Assembly: GCA_029219465.1 (NCBI GenBank)
Contig: JAQXTL010000012.1
Location: 1-37,831, forward strand
Source of the DNA: Methanobacteriaceae archaeon
GTDB taxonomy: Archaea; Methanobacteriota; Methanobacteria; Methanobacteriales; Methanobacteriaceae
Direction of reading: 5' to 3'
DNA length: 37,831 bases
A program made the position numbers and the translations under genes. Positions 1 to 8,414 of the stretch are shown here, piece by piece (position 1 is the first letter of the stretch; each line of letters begins with the position of its first letter). A model generated the notes under the pieces. It did no database searches, was not told the DNA's origin, and saw only the letters and a list, made by a program, of their open reading frames with translations.

Positions 1-817
1 TAAACTTTTTTTTAGTATGAAAAATACATAATTGATGTTTAAAACCTAATTTTGGGATAATTGAGGCATATTTTTTATCTAAATCTGTTGTGATTGCAAT
101 TTTATTTTTATTTGCTGTAGATTCTCTTAAAAACTTTTCAACAGTTGTTTCATCTTTAGTATCGTAAATTGCATCGGCTACAATGCAATTTGATGCGGAA
201 TCAAGCAATGTGTGACGATATTTTCCATTCTTCGTTGATTTTTAGCCATTCTACATCAAAGACATAATAACCTGAGCAATGCCCTAAATCAAATTCTAAA
301 AAATGTTTTCATTAACAAAAAGCCAATTTTTCAATTGTTTGATGTGAAAACTGTGATTCCAAAGAATTTTTTTAAATGATTTACAAACATTTTTTAAGCT
401 TCCCAAATAATCTGAAATTAAATGTTCTGATTCACTTTTTAATTCATTCGTAAAATTGCTGTTTTTATCAACAAGACTTGTTAAATCTGTTTGAAAGGTT
501 TTATCACAACGTTTGCAAATATAGCGCTGAACTTTCACCTTTGTTTTACCAATTTCTTTAAACACTAATGTTCTTTTTGTAAAACCATATTTAACAATAT
601 GACGAGTTCCGCAATATGGGCATCGAGCTAAACTCATTTTAAAATAAGGAACATCCTTTTTAAAGCTTAAATTAAAAGATTTTAAAACTTTTTGACAGGA
701 TTTAAAAATTTTCACAAAACGAGGGTCGGAAAGCACTAATCCATCATTGGAATCGCAAAATATATATTGTTCAACATCTAAAATGCTATTTGGGGTATTT
801 GTTTTTTGGTTTAGTAT
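1..817 (-). pseudogene. Degenerate DDE transposase (zinc-ribbon N-terminus)
   Basis: The codon matching the right copy's ATG is ATA here (815-817). The frame then runs to a TAG at 296-298, and homologous coding continues in the -1 frame, as if one T were lost from a T-run. A second shift near 218-225 (one extra A) is needed before the frame reads on to the window start. The N-terminal part has a CxxC...CxxC zinc ribbon (CPYCGTRH ... CKRCDKTF). The later part has a TDLDKKY segment followed by a CxxH (CIFH), as in MULE/IS256-like DDE transposases. Two frame disruptions plus the lost start argue for a dead copy. The longest intact piece is 146 residues (296-736). Confidence 0.8.
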
Positions 818-931
818 GATAAAAACTTTTACTCCATTTATTTATTAAATTTAACTATTTTTAGATAAAATTAAAAATTCCAAACCAATTTCATCAAAAA
901 ATTTCAAATCAACAAAGTTTTTGAAAGAGTC
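1..931 (-). mobile_element. Insertion sequence, left copy, incomplete (runs off window start)
   Basis: The inner end is at about 931: from there leftward, on the minus strand, the sequence matches the segment starting at 37407 on the plus strand (both begin GACTCTTTCAAAAACTTTG) and diverges outside that point. It contains a degraded transposase gene. By hand count about 26 of ~425 shared positions differ. The outer end and any target duplication lie outside the window. The element resembles those common in Methanobrevibacter. It could be ISM1, described from M. smithii, but I cannot confirm that from sequence alone. Confidence 0.85.
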
Positions 932-941
932 GTTTAATACG

Positions 942-955
942 ATATATTTATATTA
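942..955 (+). promoter_or_regulatory. Candidate TATA box for the 1025-12286 operon
   Basis: The run ATATATTTATATTA lies 70-80 bases before the first gene and just inside the left IS end (931). Archaeal TATA boxes sit about 25 bases before the transcript start, so transcription would begin near 970-980. No B-recognition element can be assigned with confidence in such A+T-rich sequence. Confidence 0.4.
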
Positions 956-969
956 TTAGGATGATAAAA

Positions 970-982
970 ACACATATTGTGT
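970..982. promoter_or_regulatory. Short dyad near the expected operon transcript start
   Basis: ACACATATTGTGT has 5-base arms (ACACA/TGTGT) around TAT, placed where the operon transcript should begin. It could be an operator overlapping the start site. It is short enough to be chance. Confidence 0.25.
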
Positions 983-1024
983 CTTAATGTATATTTTAAT
1001 AAAATACTGATAAATTGTGATTAA

Positions 1025-1777
1025 ATGGATTTGAAAAGTAATTTTAAAGAATCATTGATGTATCCAATTAGGAATTATAAAAAGTTTATACTACTTGGAA
1101 CATTATTTATTATTTTAGACATTAATACTCTCGTCTTTTTAAATTCAGATAATCCTATTCTAACTATTTTTTGTGTTATAGATTCTATTATTTTATTGAT
1201 TATAATAATGGGAGATTTGATTTCTATAATCCGGGAAACCAGACTAACTACTAATGAATTTGAGTTTGGATGGTGGGAAAAATTTGGAATAGGTGTGAAA
1301 GGATTTTTAATTTCTTCCTTTGGCATTGCAATACCTTTAATATTATTCTTATTAATTACTTATATTACTGGAACTGGGGAATATTATTTTGATATACTTG
1401 AAGTAGGTGTTAATGGATTAACTATTAATTTATCAGTGATGTTTAATGATTATTCATTTATAGTCCTTTTAATTAACCTTTTTATAGTATTACTTTTTAT
1501 TTATTTTACAGTAATTGCATTAGCTAGATTATCTCACACTAATAATCTATTGGAAAGTGTTAATACAAAAAAGATAATTGAAGACTTAAAAAATATAGGA
1601 ATAATCCATTTTACTTTATGGGTGATAATAATGTTCATTTTGATGATTATTATGGGCATTGTATGTGATAAAGTCTATTATATTAGTTATGTAGGATTAA
1701 TAATTTCAAGTTATATATTAGTGCCTTATATAGCTATGTTTTTATTCAAAAGCATTGGAAATGAATACTCAATTTAG
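1025..1777 (+). CDS. DUF4013-type multi-pass membrane protein
   Basis: A 250-residue protein with about six hydrophobic segments (roughly residues 20-39, 44-66, 93-116, 142-168, 194-214 and 220-243) separated by short polar loops. The conserved-looking stretch FGWWEKFGIGVKGFLISS and overall plan resemble DUF4013 proteins, which are frequent in Methanobrevibacter and have no established function. The start is an ATG with GTGATT four bases upstream. It is the first gene of the nine-gene operon, eight bases before the phosphatase gene. A role as membrane partner of the sensor phosphatase or the exporter is only an inference from position. Confidence 0.7.
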   Translation: MDLKSNFKESLMYPIRNYKKFILLGTLFIILDINTLVFLNSDNPILTIFCVIDSIILLIIIMGDLISIIRETRLTTNEFEFGWWEKFGIGVKGFLISSFGIAIPLILFLLITYITGTGEYYFDILEVGVNGLTINLSVMFNDYSFIVLLINLFIVLLFIYFTVIALARLSHTNNLLESVNTKKIIEDLKNIGIIHFTLWVIIMFILMIIMGIVCDKVYYISYVGLIISSYILVPYIAMFLFKSIGNEYSI

Positions 1778-1785
1778 GTAAAAAT

Positions 1786-3732
1786 ATGAATTTAAATAAT
1801 TTTTATAAAAATATTAAAAATAATTATAAAAAAATTATAATCTCTTTTTTAATATTCACTCAATTATATATCCTAAAGTATTATATTGGATATTATAGTC
1901 CATTACATATTGAAGCTCATATTGGATTATACCCTATCTTAGGATTATTATTTGGTGGATGGGGAGCATTAGGTGTATCGTTTGCAAATTTATTAACTGA
2001 CTTAGCAGGAGGACATCCTCCTTTAGAAACTTTCATATGTTTTTTTGTAGATTTTTTATATGCATATTTACCTTATAAATTATGGTATAATTTTTCTAAA
2101 AATGGAAAATTAACTGCTCCTCAGTTAGGGACTATCTTTCATTTAGCAAAATTCTGTGGCGTAATATTAGTATCCACTATACTATATACAGTATTAATTA
2201 TAATGTTATTACATGATTCACAGAATGTTAGTTTATTTTCATTAACTACATTGAATTATTTCCTAAATGCATTTGTATTTGGATTTTTCACAGGAGTAAT
2301 TGGTATTATAATATCTAATTTGAAAAATATCGATTTAACAATACCTTCAGTAAATAAAAATCCTAAAATTAAAGATAAATGGTATAACTTAGCTTTATTA
2401 ATTGGAATAATATTGATTGTAGTATTCTTTATTATGATTGCTGTGGGTGAAAGTAATAAGTATATTAATTTACTATTTATTATTTCAATATGTATCTTAA
2501 TATTATTCTATACAACAAAACCTGTTAAATATCCAGTTATTAAAGAAAAATCAATTTATAAACCAATTATTGAGAAATTAATATTGATATTCTTAGGTTT
2601 TATCATTGGAATCTCTTTATTATTTACATCATTAGCTATTTTGATTGCACTTAAAACTGGAGAAAGCAGCATGATGATTGAAAATAGTTTAGGATTCACT
2701 ATTTCAATATTGTTATATCTGTTTATAGGATGGTTAGCATTCTTTGTTCCAGGATTAATTGCTCTTAAATATGTTGAAGAAAACATAACTAATCCTTTAT
2801 CATTATTTTCAAAATTTACTAGAGAATATATTAATTCAAAAGATAGTAAAGAAGTAAATAAAGAAAGTTTAATGGAAAGATATCAAGATTATTTTGAGAA
2901 GTATGATGAAATTGGGATATTGGGAAATTCAATTGTAAAAATGATGTCTGATTTGGAGAATGTTACCTCTGAAAAAGAAAGGATATCTACAGAATTAACA
3001 CTTGCAAAGGATATTCAGGAGTCCAAATTACCTACTAATTTCCCGAAAGATAAAAAGTACTCAATTAATGCCTCAATGAAACCTGCTCGTGAAGTAGGTG
3101 GAGATTTTTATGACTTTTTTGAGATTGATTCTGAAAACATATGTATTGTAATTGGAGATGCATCTGGAAAAGGAATCCCTGCAGCACTTTTTGCTGTAAT
3201 TGCAAAAGAACTAATTAAAACTCAATTACTAAGTGGTGCTTCTTTAGCAGAAACAATGAAATCTGTTAATAATAGGCTCTGTGAAAATAATGTTCAATCA
3301 ATGTTTGTAACAGCATGGGCAGGTGTTATAAATTTAAGAAAAAATGAACTTAAATTTGTTAATGCAGGTCATAATGCTCCTTTAATCAAAAATGGAGAAA
3401 CATTTGAATGGTTGGATTCTAAACATGGGCTTGTTTTAGGAGCTATGGAAAATATACAATATAAAGAACATTGTGTTTCTTTAAAATGTAATGATTTCCA
3501 AATATATTTGTATACTGATGGAGTTACTGAAGCACATAATGATAAAGAAGAACTATTTAATGAAGACAGATTAATAGAACTTATAAATAACAATAACTTA
3601 AATTCAATTGAGTTTATTGATTATCTGAATGGTGAATTAGATAAATTCAAAGGATCACAAGAGCAATTTGATGATATAACCATGATGATATTTGAATATA
3701 AAATTGGAGAAGATGAAAATGGAAATAATTGA
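1786..3732 (+). CDS. Membrane-anchored RsbU/SpoIIE-type PP2C serine phosphatase
   Basis: A 648-residue protein. Residues 1-340 are hydrophobic with about eight or more membrane segments; the GLYPILGLLFGGWGALG stretch recalls ligand-binding membrane sensor or ECF-S-like domains. Residues 340-400 form a HAMP-like helical linker. Residues 405-642 are a PP2C domain with its acidic metal ligands present: D440 in REVGGDFYD, D458 in GDASGKG, D578 in YTDGVTEA and D629/D630 in FDDITMM. RsbU-type enzymes dephosphorylate a phospho-STAS protein, and the STAS gene directly follows, overlapping this one. The likely job is to sense a signal at the membrane and reactivate the STAS protein. The signal is unknown. 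Confidence 0.9.
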   Translation: MNLNNFYKNIKNNYKKIIISFLIFTQLYILKYYIGYYSPLHIEAHIGLYPILGLLFGGWGALGVSFANLLTDLAGGHPPLETFICFFVDFLYAYLPYKLWYNFSKNGKLTAPQLGTIFHLAKFCGVILVSTILYTVLIIMLLHDSQNVSLFSLTTLNYFLNAFVFGFFTGVIGIIISNLKNIDLTIPSVNKNPKIKDKWYNLALLIGIILIVVFFIMIAVGESNKYINLLFIISICILILFYTTKPVKYPVIKEKSIYKPIIEKLILIFLGFIIGISLLFTSLAILIALKTGESSMMIENSLGFTISILLYLFIGWLAFFVPGLIALKYVEENITNPLSLFSKFTREYINSKDSKEVNKESLMERYQDYFEKYDEIGILGNSIVKMMSDLENVTSEKERISTELTLAKDIQESKLPTNFPKDKKYSINASMKPAREVGGDFYDFFEIDSENICIVIGDASGKGIPAALFAVIAKELIKTQLLSGASLAETMKSVNNRLCENNVQSMFVTAWAGVINLRKNELKFVNAGHNAPLIKNGETFEWLDSKHGLVLGAMENIQYKEHCVSLKCNDFQIYLYTDGVTEAHNDKEELFNEDRLIELINNNNLNSIEFIDYLNGELDKFKGSQEQFDDITMMIFEYKIGEDENGNN

Positions 3733-4015
3733 TAATAAAAATGGAAATGAATTAAGTATTAAATTAGTTGGGAAATTAGATACAAACACATCCCATCAAT
3801 TAGAAGAATTCATTCAGAATAATATTGAAGGTGTTGAGAAATTAGTTTATGATTTTGAAGAATTACTTTATATAAGTAGTTCTGGATTAAGAGTTTTATT
3901 ATCTAGTCAAAAAATCATGAATACTCAAGGGGAAATGGAAATAAATAATGTAAATGAGTTTGTGATGGAAGTTTTTGAAGCTACAGGATTTATAGACATC
4001 ATGAACATAAATTAG
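3719..4015 (+). CDS. STAS-domain anti-anti-sigma-type protein (RsbV/SpoIIAA-like)
   Basis: A 98-residue single STAS domain. The signature YISSSGLRVLL (residues 51-61) matches the phosphorylated loop of anti-sigma-factor antagonists; S54 is the likely phosphoserine. I chose ATG 3719 because GGAGA at 3706-3710 is eight bases upstream; an in-frame ATG at 3713 sits too close to it. The gene overlaps the phosphatase gene by 14 bases, implying coupled translation. In bacteria this protein, when dephosphorylated, binds the RsbW kinase and releases its target. An RsbW-type kinase is the last gene of this operon. Archaea lack sigma factors, so the released target is unknown. Confidence 0.9.
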   Translation: MEIIDNKNGNELSIKLVGKLDTNTSHQLEEFIQNNIEGVEKLVYDFEELLYISSSGLRVLLSSQKIMNTQGEMEINNVNEFVMEVFEATGFIDIMNIN

Positions 4016-4022
4016 GTGTAAT

Positions 4023-5729
4023 ATGACAATATATGAAGAATTGGATAAATTAAAACTAACTGAAATAGAAAAAGCTTGGTTAGGATATTGTCATAATTGT
4101 AGTGAAACTCAAAATACCGTTTTAGAAGATATACTTAAAAGCAATGAAAATACAGAGTTTGGAATGAAACATGATTTTAAAAATATCAAATCAGTAGAGG
4201 ATTTCCAAAAAAACATTCCCCTATCTCAATATTCTGATTATGAAGAATATATTGAAAAACTTAAATTAGGAGAGAATAATCAATTATTTGCTCAAGATAT
4301 AGAATATTTCATAATGACTTCAGGGACAAGTTCTGGGAAATCAAAATTAATACCTGAAAATGAAGATTCAAAAAATATCAAAAATACTGTTTACAAATTA
4401 AGAAATTATTATCTTTTAAAAACTTTGTTAATGAGTAAAGCAGATCCAAATTCTCAATTGAATAAGTATTTGATAAGTAAAGGATTAAATCCAAAAGATG
4501 TTAATGTTCCTGAATTATCAAATATTGTTCAGAATATGCATTATTTAACATTTTCAAGTAAAACTGATAATTATGAAACATCTGCTGGAATTCCAATCGG
4601 TTTTGCATCCGGAATGTCTTTTGAAAAATCAGCATTTACTAAAGGAATATCATATCCTCCACGATTAATGACTAAAAATGATGATGAAGCGAATAATTAT
4701 CTTGTAATGCTTTTTTCACTAAGATTTGAGGATATTCTCTATATAACAACTAATAATGCATCTAACTTTAATATTAAAGTGGAATATGCAATGGATCATG
4801 CAGAAGAATTAATTAATGATTTAAGAAATGGTACTATAACTAAAAGATTAAATCTTTCAGATGAAGATAGGAAGTATTATGAAAGCCAAATGGAAGCATT
4901 CCCTAAAAGAGCTAATTTTTTAGAAGAATTATTGAAAAAAGGAAAAGATCAATTTATTCCAAAAAATTATTGGCCATATGTTATGTTAACTAAATTTTGG
5001 TTAGGTGGATCAGTAGGTCCTAATTCAGAAACTTCAAGAAAATATCTTGATGAAAAAACTATTTTCTTTGATGTGGGTTATGGAGCTAGTGAAGGTAAAT
5101 TTACAATTCCTACAAAACCAGATACTCCTGAAGGCGTATTATCTATATTTGGAGGATTTTATGAATTTAAAGACATTGAGAATGGTCAAATATTGACTGC
5201 AGATAAAGTTGAGTTAAATAAAGAGTATGAATTGATAATTACTACATATGGTGGTTTATATCGATATGAGCTTCATGATATTATAGAAATTATAGGTTTT
5301 ACTGGAACAACACCTAATTTAATCTTTAAAACAAAATCTGGAGAAATATTGAATATATCTCAAGAAAAAATTCCAGCTATTGAAGTTGTAAATAAAATAA
5401 AAGATGGATTAAATTTAAGTTTTAAACAAGTTCAAATTTTTGAAAATCATGATGAAAAAAATTATGAGATTTATATTGAACTTGAAAAAGAAACTCAAAT
5501 TAATGCTAATGAATTAGCTAGTAAGTTAAATGAAATATTAATTGAAAGCTTTGAATTATATGAATTATATGATAGAATGGGGTTAATGACTCCGTTAAAG
5601 GTAATTTTAATGAAAAATGGATGGATAGAATCATTATATGCAATGAAATCAAAAGGAAACGTTCCAAAATCACAAATAAAATTACCTCTTATAATTACTG
5701 AAAAACCAGATAAAGAATATATTTTGTAA
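4023..5729 (+). CDS. GH3-family acyl-adenylate-forming enzyme (first copy)
   Basis: A 568-residue protein of the GH3 (JAR1/auxin-responsive promoter) family, which activates carboxylic acids with ATP and joins the acyl group to an amine, usually an amino acid. Adenylation motifs visible are the phosphate loop TSGTSSGKSKLIP (99-111), YGASEG (353-358) and YRYELHD (413-419). The start ATG has AGGTG four to five bases upstream, seven bases after the STAS stop. It is paralogous to, but clearly diverged from, the second GH3 gene at 10192; the shared N-terminal pattern is xFGMKHDFKNIKS versus YGIKYDFKNIKS. The substrate cannot be told from sequence. With the ATP-grasp ligase and exporter in the same operon, a secreted conjugate is plausible. 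Confidence 0.88.
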   Translation: MTIYEELDKLKLTEIEKAWLGYCHNCSETQNTVLEDILKSNENTEFGMKHDFKNIKSVEDFQKNIPLSQYSDYEEYIEKLKLGENNQLFAQDIEYFIMTSGTSSGKSKLIPENEDSKNIKNTVYKLRNYYLLKTLLMSKADPNSQLNKYLISKGLNPKDVNVPELSNIVQNMHYLTFSSKTDNYETSAGIPIGFASGMSFEKSAFTKGISYPPRLMTKNDDEANNYLVMLFSLRFEDILYITTNNASNFNIKVEYAMDHAEELINDLRNGTITKRLNLSDEDRKYYESQMEAFPKRANFLEELLKKGKDQFIPKNYWPYVMLTKFWLGGSVGPNSETSRKYLDEKTIFFDVGYGASEGKFTIPTKPDTPEGVLSIFGGFYEFKDIENGQILTADKVELNKEYELIITTYGGLYRYELHDIIEIIGFTGTTPNLIFKTKSGEILNISQEKIPAIEVVNKIKDGLNLSFKQVQIFENHDEKNYEIYIELEKETQINANELASKLNEILIESFELYELYDRMGLMTPLKVILMKNGWIESLYAMKSKGNVPKSQIKLPLIITEKPDKEYIL

Positions 5730-5739
5730 AGGTGAAAAA

Positions 5740-6672
5740 ATGAAAGGGGTAATACTTGCAGATAAACTATATAAAAGATTAATTGAATCAGAAAATCCTC
5801 CTGAAGATATTCAACTTGCTTTAAACTTGATAAATAGTTTAAATTTGGATTTAGATATATTAGATTATGAAAAAATTACTGTAACTTTGGATAATGAAGA
5901 GGAGGGTAAATTTTATTATGATGGAGAATTAAGGGATTTACCAGACTTTGCAATTAGTATTGCTTTATCCCATCGTGATGATTATAATTTACAAGCAGCC
6001 AAAAGAATGTTTGAAACTAAAGGATGTAAATACATAAATAGTGTTCAAACAACTCAAATTGCTAAAGATAAATTATACAGTTTACAATTAATAAAAGAAG
6101 CTATTCCAGAAATTAAAATTCCAAAAACAATGCTTATAAATCAATTTACCACTCCTGAAATGATTGTGGATTATATTGGTCTTCCTTGTGTTGTTAAAAT
6201 AATGGATGGTCTTCAAGGAAAAGGAGTTACTTTAGCAAAGGATAAAAAAGAGCTTGAAACAATTTTAACAATGCTCTTTGCAGCAGAAAATAATAATCAA
6301 TACATAGCTCAAGAAGCTATAATGACAAGTAAAGGTAGAGATTTAAGAATAGCTATTGCAAATAATGAATTAATTTATTCTTTTGTTAGAAGCAGTGGAG
6401 GAGATGATTTTAGATCAAATACTCATGTTAACGGAAGAATTGAAGATTATGAACCTTCTGAGGAATTATTAGATTTATCATTTAGAGTTGCTGAAGCTAT
6501 TAATTTACCATATGGAAGTATTGATTACTTATTTGGTGAAAATGATGAAGAATTTTATCTTTGTGAAGTAAATACTTTCCCAGGATTTAGTAAATTACTT
6601 AAAGCAATAGCAGAAAATGATGAAGAAACAATAAGAATATTTAAAGAATTACCACAAAAATTATTAAAATAA
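5740..6672 (+). CDS. RimK-like ATP-grasp ligase
   Basis: A 310-residue ATP-grasp protein, close to the usual RimK length. Visible elements are the lysine-containing stretch GLPCVVKIMDGLQGKGVTL with the glycine-rich loop, the GRDLRI motif (199-204), then FRSNTHVNG, and the metal/ATP-binding CEVNTFPGF (275-283). Family members join a carboxylate to an amine through an acyl phosphate; methanogen relatives include the glutamate ligases MptN and CofF. The ATG has GGTGA four bases upstream. Placement between a GH3 gene and ABC exporter genes suggests it adds an amino acid or other amine to the same product. Whether it is specific for glutamate cannot be told. Confidence 0.85.
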   Translation: MKGVILADKLYKRLIESENPPEDIQLALNLINSLNLDLDILDYEKITVTLDNEEEGKFYYDGELRDLPDFAISIALSHRDDYNLQAAKRMFETKGCKYINSVQTTQIAKDKLYSLQLIKEAIPEIKIPKTMLINQFTTPEMIVDYIGLPCVVKIMDGLQGKGVTLAKDKKELETILTMLFAAENNNQYIAQEAIMTSKGRDLRIAIANNELIYSFVRSSGGDDFRSNTHVNGRIEDYEPSEELLDLSFRVAEAINLPYGSIDYLFGENDEEFYLCEVNTFPGFSKLLKAIAENDEETIRIFKELPQKLLK

Positions 6673-6681
6673 GGTGATTTT

Positions 6682-8409
6682 CTGAAAAAATTAGTAATAA
6701 GAGCACTGAAAAAATACTGGAAGCATGTTCTCCTAACATTAATATTCGTATTGCTTCAAGTTTATTTCCAAATTGAAATAATCAACATGTCTAAGGTAAT
6801 TCTTGATAATGGTGTAAAAGTCAACAACTTTGAAGTAATTTATAATAGTGGAATATTAATGTTGATTTATACTCTTGGATCAATGATAATGGTTACTTTG
6901 GTATCATATATAACTTCATATATCACTGGAAAAGTTTCATTTGATTTAAGAAGTAAAATGTTTAGGAAAGTAACAGATTTATCATTATATGATTTTAATA
7001 AATTTGAAAGTGCATCTTTGATGAATAGGGCTACTGGAGATATAAATGTAATCCAGTTATTCATATTAAATCTTCTTAGAAGCTGTTTATTAATTCCATT
7101 TGTTATTGTGGGAGTCATTATAGAAACTGTTTTAATTAATAGAACATTAGCTGCAATTTTAATTGTATTCTTTATAATAACAATTTTATTTATGTTTATT
7201 AAAGGTAATAAGAGTATTATCTTTTTTAACAAACTTCAAGTAAGTGTTGATAGATTAAATTTATTGCTACGTGAGAAAGTTTACGGTGTAAGAAGTATTA
7301 GAGCATTTGGAAAAGAAGATTATGAAAGGAATAAATTTGAAAAGGCAAATGATGATTCTTATGAATTAAATATTGAATCTTCATTAAAACTATATTATGT
7401 TGCTCCAATGGCTGTATTGTTAATGAATGTAGCTGTTGTTATAATTTATTATGTTGGAGGAATTCAATTACAGTATAATATGGTTAATGTTGCAGATTTA
7501 TTATTATTCTTCCAATATATCACATATTTCTTAAGTAGCTTAGCATTAATTCCATTTATTGTAAAAATAATGCCTAAAGCTATTGTTGCATCAAATAGGA
7601 TAGAAGAAGTTTTTGAATATGAACCAATATTACTTAATAATCCAATTAAACAGGAATATAAAGAAGATTCATTTAAAGGTGTTGAATTTAATAATGTTAT
7701 TTTCGGTTATTCAGGAGCAAAGGACGTAATAGCTGATATCAATTTTAAAGCACCTAAAGGAACAACAACAGCTCTAATTGGAGCTACTGGATCTGGAAAA
7801 AGTACTGTAATGTATTTATTAAATAGAATGTATGATCCTACCTTTGGTGAAATATTAATTGATGGTGTCAATATAAAAGACATTGATTTAAAAGAATTAC
7901 ATTCAAAAATAAGTTTTGGAAGTCAAAAATCAATGGTATTCAATGACACTGTAATTGAAAATATTAGAATGAGTGATGATTCTATTACAAGAGAAGATAT
8001 TGAAAGAGCATGTGAAATAACACTTTTCACAGATGCATTTAAAAGTCTTCCTTCTGGAATTGATAGTATTATAGAAGAAAATGGTACTAACATTTCAGGT
8101 GGTCAAAGACAAAGATTAAGTCTTGCAAGAACAATTGCCAAAGATTCAGACATTTATATTTTCGATGATACATTCAGTGCTTTGGATATGAAAACTGAAA
8201 AAATTGTAAGGGAGAATATAAAGGAATTACTCAAAGATAAGACTGTGTTTATGGTTGCTCAAAAAATAAGTACTATTATTGATGCAGATAACATTTTAGT
8301 ATTTGATGCTGGACGTATTGTATGTCAAGGAACCCATGAAGAATTGTTAGAAAAATGTGAAATTTATAAAGAGATTTATGAATCTCAAGCATATATGAAT
8401 AAGGAGTAA
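6682..8409 (+). CDS. ABC exporter half-transporter with degenerate nucleotide site (CTG start)
   Basis: A 575-residue fused membrane-ATPase protein of the multidrug/lipid/peptide exporter class. I extend it to CTG 6682: GGTGA at 6673-6677 sits four bases before CTG, exactly the spacing used for the ATG of the preceding gene. The added 23 residues supply the basic N-terminus (KKLVIRALKKYWKH) and the start of membrane segment 1, which a TTG 6751 start would truncate. Walker A is GATGSGKST (367-375) and the signature is ISGGQ (471-475). The Walker B glutamate is replaced (IFDD, D496) and the switch histidine is Q527. This is therefore the non-catalytic Walker side of a heterodimer with the next gene. 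Confidence 0.88.
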   Translation: MKKLVIRALKKYWKHVLLTLIFVLLQVYFQIEIINMSKVILDNGVKVNNFEVIYNSGILMLIYTLGSMIMVTLVSYITSYITGKVSFDLRSKMFRKVTDLSLYDFNKFESASLMNRATGDINVIQLFILNLLRSCLLIPFVIVGVIIETVLINRTLAAILIVFFIITILFMFIKGNKSIIFFNKLQVSVDRLNLLLREKVYGVRSIRAFGKEDYERNKFEKANDDSYELNIESSLKLYYVAPMAVLLMNVAVVIIYYVGGIQLQYNMVNVADLLLFFQYITYFLSSLALIPFIVKIMPKAIVASNRIEEVFEYEPILLNNPIKQEYKEDSFKGVEFNNVIFGYSGAKDVIADINFKAPKGTTTALIGATGSGKSTVMYLLNRMYDPTFGEILIDGVNIKDIDLKELHSKISFGSQKSMVFNDTVIENIRMSDDSITREDIERACEITLFTDAFKSLPSGIDSIIEENGTNISGGQRQRLSLARTIAKDSDIYIFDDTFSALDMKTEKIVRENIKELLKDKTVFMVAQKISTIIDADNILVFDAGRIVCQGTHEELLEKCEIYKEIYESQAYMNKE

Positions 8410-8414
8410 TTGAA

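Noticed and set aside
296-736. Independent small zinc-finger protein
   Set aside because: It is the middle of the degraded transposase; the matching frame in the right copy starts earlier and is continuous.
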